Shown one piece after another: positions 63,593-64,000 of a stretch of 64,000 bases of DNA. The notes under the pieces are model-generated. The model had not been told where the DNA came from and ran no database searches. It was given only the letters and a program-made list of their open reading frames with translations. The DNA is from Cerasicoccus sp. TK19100 (GTDB lineage Bacteria; Verrucomicrobiota; Verrucomicrobiia; Opitutales; Cerasicoccaceae): positions 496,001 through 560,000 of the forward strand of contig NZ_JAPWDU010000003.1 of the NCBI RefSeq assembly GCF_027257155.1, read 5' to 3'. Numbering within the stretch: the stretch's first letter is position 1; every line of letters starts with the position of its first letter. The position numbers and the translations under genes were made by a program.

Positions 63593-63617
63593 GCACAGGC
63601 GGGACGCCTATGCTACG
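63593..63617 (-). repeat. GTAG-foot REP
   Basis: Minus-strand copy CGTAGCATAGGCGTCCCGCC. Lies just outside the SufT-like gene stop (63627). Confidence 0.85.
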
Positions 63618-63626
63618 GCGCTTTTG

Positions 63627-64000
63627 CTAGATCAGGCCCAGCTCCATTTTGCCCTCTTCGGTGATCATGTCTTGGGTCCAGGGTGGGTCCCAGACGATGT
63701 CCACTTGGGCGGAGGTGACGCCGGGCACCGACTCGACGCGGCCTTTGGCGTCTTCGGCGATGGCCGGGCCCATGCCGCAGCCGGGCGCGGTGAGCGTCAT
63801 TTGCACGGAAACATGGTATTGGCTGGCCTCTTCCATGACTTCCATGGAGTAAACCAGGCCCAGGTCGACGATGTTGACCGGGATTTCCGGGTCGTAAACA
63901 GATTTGAGTGCATCCCAGACGGCTTCGTCCGAGGGCGGTCCCTCGTGGTCGTCGCCGCCAGCCGCGGCTTCGGTCTTGGCGGAGTCGGGTGTTTCCTCGC
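63627..64000 (-). CDS. SufT-like (DUF59/MIP18) protein, 5' end missing
   Basis: The frame stays open to the right edge; the start lies outside. Readable part: an acidic, Ala/Pro-rich N-terminal stretch, then [20 protein letters not shown] and [16 protein letters not shown], the hallmarks of DUF59 proteins that help Fe-S cluster assembly or maturation. The Cys in PGCG is the conserved one. Functionally a possible partner of the sufS and sufU-like genes at 19610-21702. Confidence 0.85.
   Translation of the reverse strand, partial: EETPDSAKTEAAAGGDDHEGPPSDEAVWDALKSVYDPEIPVNIVDLGLVYSMEVMEEASQYHVSVQMTLTAPGCGMGPAIAEDAKGRVESVPGVTSAQVDIVWDPPWTQDMITEEGKMELGLI

Noticed and set aside
63541-63617. CRISPR array
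   Set aside because: Only two direct repeats with a 27-base gap, and they match REP hairpins found elsewhere.
1-64000. tRNA, rRNA, prophage or IS elements
   Set aside because: None was recognised by eye; small or divergent RNA genes could have been missed without a covariance search.

Overview
The window is GC-rich and gene-dense and reads as chromosome of a Verrucomicrobiota bacterium, most likely in or near the Opitutae. The main markers are a Verrucomicrobia/Planctomycetes-restricted Minf_1886-type protein (52603-53031), a DUF1592-type cytochrome next to a DUF1552 protein (54367-58030), a TIGR03790 protein (60453-62111), and a TPR/TPR/ExbB trio (22025-26567). This placement is inference from gene families; no rRNA or tRNA gene was recognised.

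Layout. 1-5291: type II secretion core genes gspD (5' end outside the window), gspE and gspF. 5340-7684: an inositol-monophosphatase-like protein and an amidase. 7681-17195: a long minus-strand run with gltX, several small secreted or unknown proteins, an RluA-family pseudouridine synthase, mutS and small envelope proteins. 17299-21702: an amino-acid permease, a LolA-like anchored protein, sufS, an unknown gene and a sufU-like gene. 22025-27726: the TPR/TPR/ExbB trio, a deleted methyltransferase pseudogene, and arsR-arsC. 27881-38452: a MORN-repeat lipoprotein among palindromes, an NtrC-type regulator, an M50 protease, a VOC protein, a toxin-antitoxin pair, prfB with its programmed frameshift, a rhomboid protease, dCMP deaminase, a GspG-like exported protein, YqgE and a beta-helix protein. 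38484-49313: a Cys/Met-type PLP enzyme, a CHASE2 adenylate cyclase, trpD-glmM, an NhaC antiporter, a lipoprotein and a FkbM methyltransferase. 49522-64000: a degenerate PhoD-like protein, HdeD, Minf_1886, a second TA pair, DCC, the cytochrome pair, infC, a cell-wall amidase, crcB, TIGR03790, clpP, a decayed RAYT transposase and the 3' part of a SufT-like gene.

How genes work together. The clearest functional groups are secretion (gspDEF, with a GspG-like domain protein far away), Fe-S assembly (sufS, the sufU-like gene, and a SufT-like protein at the right edge), arsenate sensing and reduction (arsR-arsC), and cell envelope work (glmM, amidase, TPR/ExbB, lipoproteins). Tight coupling by TAATG or ATGA overlaps is common: gspD/gspE, IMPase/amidase, the TPR trio, trpD/glmM, and infC/amidase/crcB.

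The most unusual content is small palindromic DNA rather than one novel gene system. Three copies of a 146-151 bp double-hairpin element keep their stems although the arm sequence changes. REP palindromes with a GTAG foot lie around a RAYT remnant and elsewhere. A dispersed odd palindrome (ACTTTGC-N3-GCAAAGT) recurs inside and between genes. A 32-bp perfect inverted repeat separates two convergent genes. Several proteins look like altered versions of known families: a PhoD-like protein without its metal ligands, a SufU-like scaffold with displaced cysteines, and a GspG C-terminal domain without a pilin N-terminus.
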